DNA from: Aliiroseovarius pelagivivens
Lineage (GTDB): Bacteria > Pseudomonadota > Alphaproteobacteria > Rhodobacterales > Rhodobacteraceae
Reading direction: 5' to 3'
Assembly (NCBI RefSeq): GCF_900302485.1
Contig: NZ_OMOI01000002.1
Location: 755,405 to 819,404 of the forward strand
Length of the DNA: 64,000 nucleotides
Positions 62,990 through 64,000 of the stretch are shown one piece after another. The stretch's first letter is position 1; the number at the start of each line of letters is the position of its first letter. The translations under genes and the position numbers were made by a program. The notes under the pieces were generated by a model. The model made no database searches. It was not told the DNA's origin and saw only the letters and a list, made by a program, of their open reading frames with translations.

Positions 62990-63627
62990 AACTTGCTGAC
63001 CATCTGAACAGTGGACTGCGCAAAGTTCCGGTCTGGCTTGTCTATGCGCTCGGGGCGACGCTTCCGTTTTGGTACCTCTATCTGGGACTGACCGGGGGGT
63101 TGGGCGTCGAGCCGATCAAAGCGTTGGAGCACGAGCTGGGAGAGCTGGGGTTGCAAGCGCTGATCCTTGGGCTGGCGGTTACCCCGTTGCGCGCCATTAC
63201 TGGGGTGAACCTGATCCGGCTGCGTCGCGCGATCGGCGTGCTGACCTTCTTCTATGTTGCAGCGCATCTGCTGGTCTGGCTGGTGCTGGATGTTCAGATC
63301 CTGTCCGAGATCTGGAAGGACATCCTGAAGCGTCCCTATATTACGGTTGGCATGGCGGCGTTCATTCTGATGACGCCTATGGCGATCACCTCGAACAACT
63401 GGTCAGTACGCAAACTTGGTCCGCGGTGGCGTAAGCTTCACAAGCTCGTTTATCCGACGGCGGCGCTGGGCGGCATCCACTATATAATGGTCGGAAAAAC
63501 CTGGGAGGCTGAATCACTCATATATATGGCCGTGATTCTGATGCTTCTGGGGTGGCGTGTGTACGACTCGCGGAAAAAACAGCGGTCGCGGGCGATTCAT
63601 CAGGGTAATTCGGCGAGACCAGCCTAG
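62986..63627 (+). CDS. msrQ: Membrane cytochrome b subunit MsrQ
   Basis: MsrQ (YedZ) is a haem b membrane protein that passes electrons from the quinone pool to MsrP. The 213-residue protein has six hydrophobic helices, GALGLQALILGLAVTPLRAITG-like core (here LGLQALILGLAVTPLR), RLRRAIGVLTFFYVAAHLLVWLVL with a haem-ligand histidine, and WRKLHKLVYPTAALGGIHYI with two more. GTG at 62986 is chosen, since CGGAGAAAG lies upstream and it overlaps the preceding stop. It ends the msrP operon. Confidence 0.93.
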   Translation: MKLADHLNSGLRKVPVWLVYALGATLPFWYLYLGLTGGLGVEPIKALEHELGELGLQALILGLAVTPLRAITGVNLIRLRRAIGVLTFFYVAAHLLVWLVLDVQILSEIWKDILKRPYITVGMAAFILMTPMAITSNNWSVRKLGPRWRKLHKLVYPTAALGGIHYIMVGKTWEAESLIYMAVILMLLGWRVYDSRKKQRSRAIHQGNSARPA

Positions 63628-63657
63628 ATTCTTCCCGAAATCCGGAAGTGACTCGGA

Positions 63658-63696
63658 AAAATGCCCGGCGATTCATCTGAATCGGCCGGGCATTTT
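63658..63696 (+). terminator. Long terminator of the msrPQ operon
   Basis: AAAATGCCCGGC (63658-63669) pairs with GCCGGGCATTTT (63685-63696), and the loop contains a second stem GATTCA/TGAATC (63670-63683). The stem ends in a T run. It lies 30 bases after the msrQ stop. Confidence 0.92.
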
Positions 63697-63727
63697 CGTT
63701 GAATCGGCATATCAGAACATTCGAGTC

Positions 63728-63736
63728 TGTGGATAA
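63728..63736. promoter_or_regulatory. Single consensus DnaA box
   Basis: TGTGGATAA, the exact complement of TTATCCACA. No second perfect box is seen nearby, so it is more likely a regulatory site or titration site than an origin. Confidence 0.5.
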
Positions 63737-63796
63737 CTGTGGTTGCGACAGATCTTGTGCATATTAGACGCAAACATTATTGCGCAAAAACGGGTT

Positions 63797-64000
63797 TCTT
63801 CTTACCATTGATTGCGCAACCTACCGTTTTTTAAGGAAAAAACAGGGTTTTCGAAAAAAATGCACTTTTCTCGAAAAAAGCGCTTGCGGGTCGGGTCCAG
63901 TAACCTTAGAACCCACTTCACCGGCGGCGCTGAGGCGCACAACGGGACGCCAGACGGCGCGGACGACGGGGTCGAGAGACGCAAGAGACTGCAAAGTTTG
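63797..64000 (+). promoter_or_regulatory. Probable rRNA operon promoter, upstream AT-rich element and leader
   Basis: A run of A and T tracts (63823-63880, e.g. TTTTCGAAAAAAATGC) precedes TTGCGG (63884-63889), a 16-base spacer and TTAGAA (63906-63911). Downstream is a GC-rich leader with short repeats (GGCGCTGAGGCGC, GACGCCAGACGGCG) and no open frame. The layout and wording match leaders of 16S rRNA operons in Rhodobacteraceae as I remember them. The 16S gene itself would start outside the window, so this is inferred. Confidence 0.6.

Noticed and set aside
63802..63984. 60-codon minus-strand frame in the presumed rRNA leader
   Set aside because: Crosses the A/T tracts and promoter; poly-A codons produce a meaningless Lys/Phe-rich peptide.
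1..64000. Search for insertion sequences, integrases, phage genes and attachment sites
   Set aside because: No transposase, integrase or phage structural motif was seen in any frame, and no direct repeat flanks tRNA-Val.

Overview
The window looks like chromosomal DNA of a marine alphaproteobacterium of the Rhodobacteraceae (Roseobacter group). The reasons are high GC with frequent GTG/TTG starts, the serB<>serC-serA arrangement, family-typical proteins (DUF3035, DUF5665, DUF1643, heparinase II/III next to purH), a perfect CtrA-type box, and a Rhodobacteraceae-like rRNA promoter/leader at the right edge. Nearly all of it is densely packed coding DNA. I see no prophage, insertion sequence, integrase or CRISPR array. 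All coordinates and motifs were read by eye from the sequence; no database search was run.

Layout. 1-3.4 kb: serine biosynthesis (serB partial, divergent from serC-serA, with a structured serC leader). 3.4-5.3 kb: a metallophosphatase and a MarR regulator/isochorismatase-like pair with a palindromic operator. 5.4-8.9 kb: rpsO and pnp with a fatty-acid-hydroxylase gene between them. 9-11.3 kb: DUF5665 membrane protein, an RTX-repeat protein behind a CtrA box, and DUF1643. 11.3-16.5 kb: deoA, dapB, rbfA-truB, a DUF1674 protein and rsmB. 16.6-27 kb: heparinase II/III-purH-lspA-DUF3035 lipoprotein, two M16 peptidase-like proteins, then mutL-rmuC. 27-36.5 kb: a DUF6924-like protein, a formate/nitrite channel, a minus-strand operon for the saccharopine route of lysine breakdown (with a SemiSWEET transporter and an HD-fold protein), and a large single-gene formate dehydrogenase. 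36.5-41.6 kb: glpD/glpR and a two-component system.

41.8-50.4 kb is the most coherent accessory block. An acyl-CoA synthetase, a complete LivGHM/binding protein/LivF ABC importer and a PaaK-like protein lie in one direction. The two-component pair is divergent from this block. The layout suggests uptake of a carboxylic acid coupled to CoA activation. The PaaK-like protein lacks the canonical ATP-binding loop. 50.5-58.4 kb: rpmJ, tRNA-Val(GAC), N-formylglutamate amidohydrolase, dinB with an N-terminal zinc ribbon, Nudix, SPFH/NfeD, pyrF, and clpB with a textbook heat-shock promoter.

58.4-64 kb: a YjhX (TopAI)/GNAT pair that looks like a toxin-antitoxin module, an EF-hand protein, an FMN glutamate-synthase-like membrane protein, and msrP-[11-cysteine protein]-msrQ, in which a small metal-binding-type gene is translationally coupled between the two parts of the periplasmic methionine sulfoxide reductase system. 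The last 200 bases are an AT-rich upstream region, promoter and leader of what is most likely an rRNA operon beginning just outside the window.

Best candidates for something undescribed: the saccharopine operon with its oxygenase-like HD protein and SemiSWEET, the ABC importer with a CoA ligase and a degenerate PaaK-like partner, the cysteine-rich protein inside msrPQ, and the YjhX/GNAT module.
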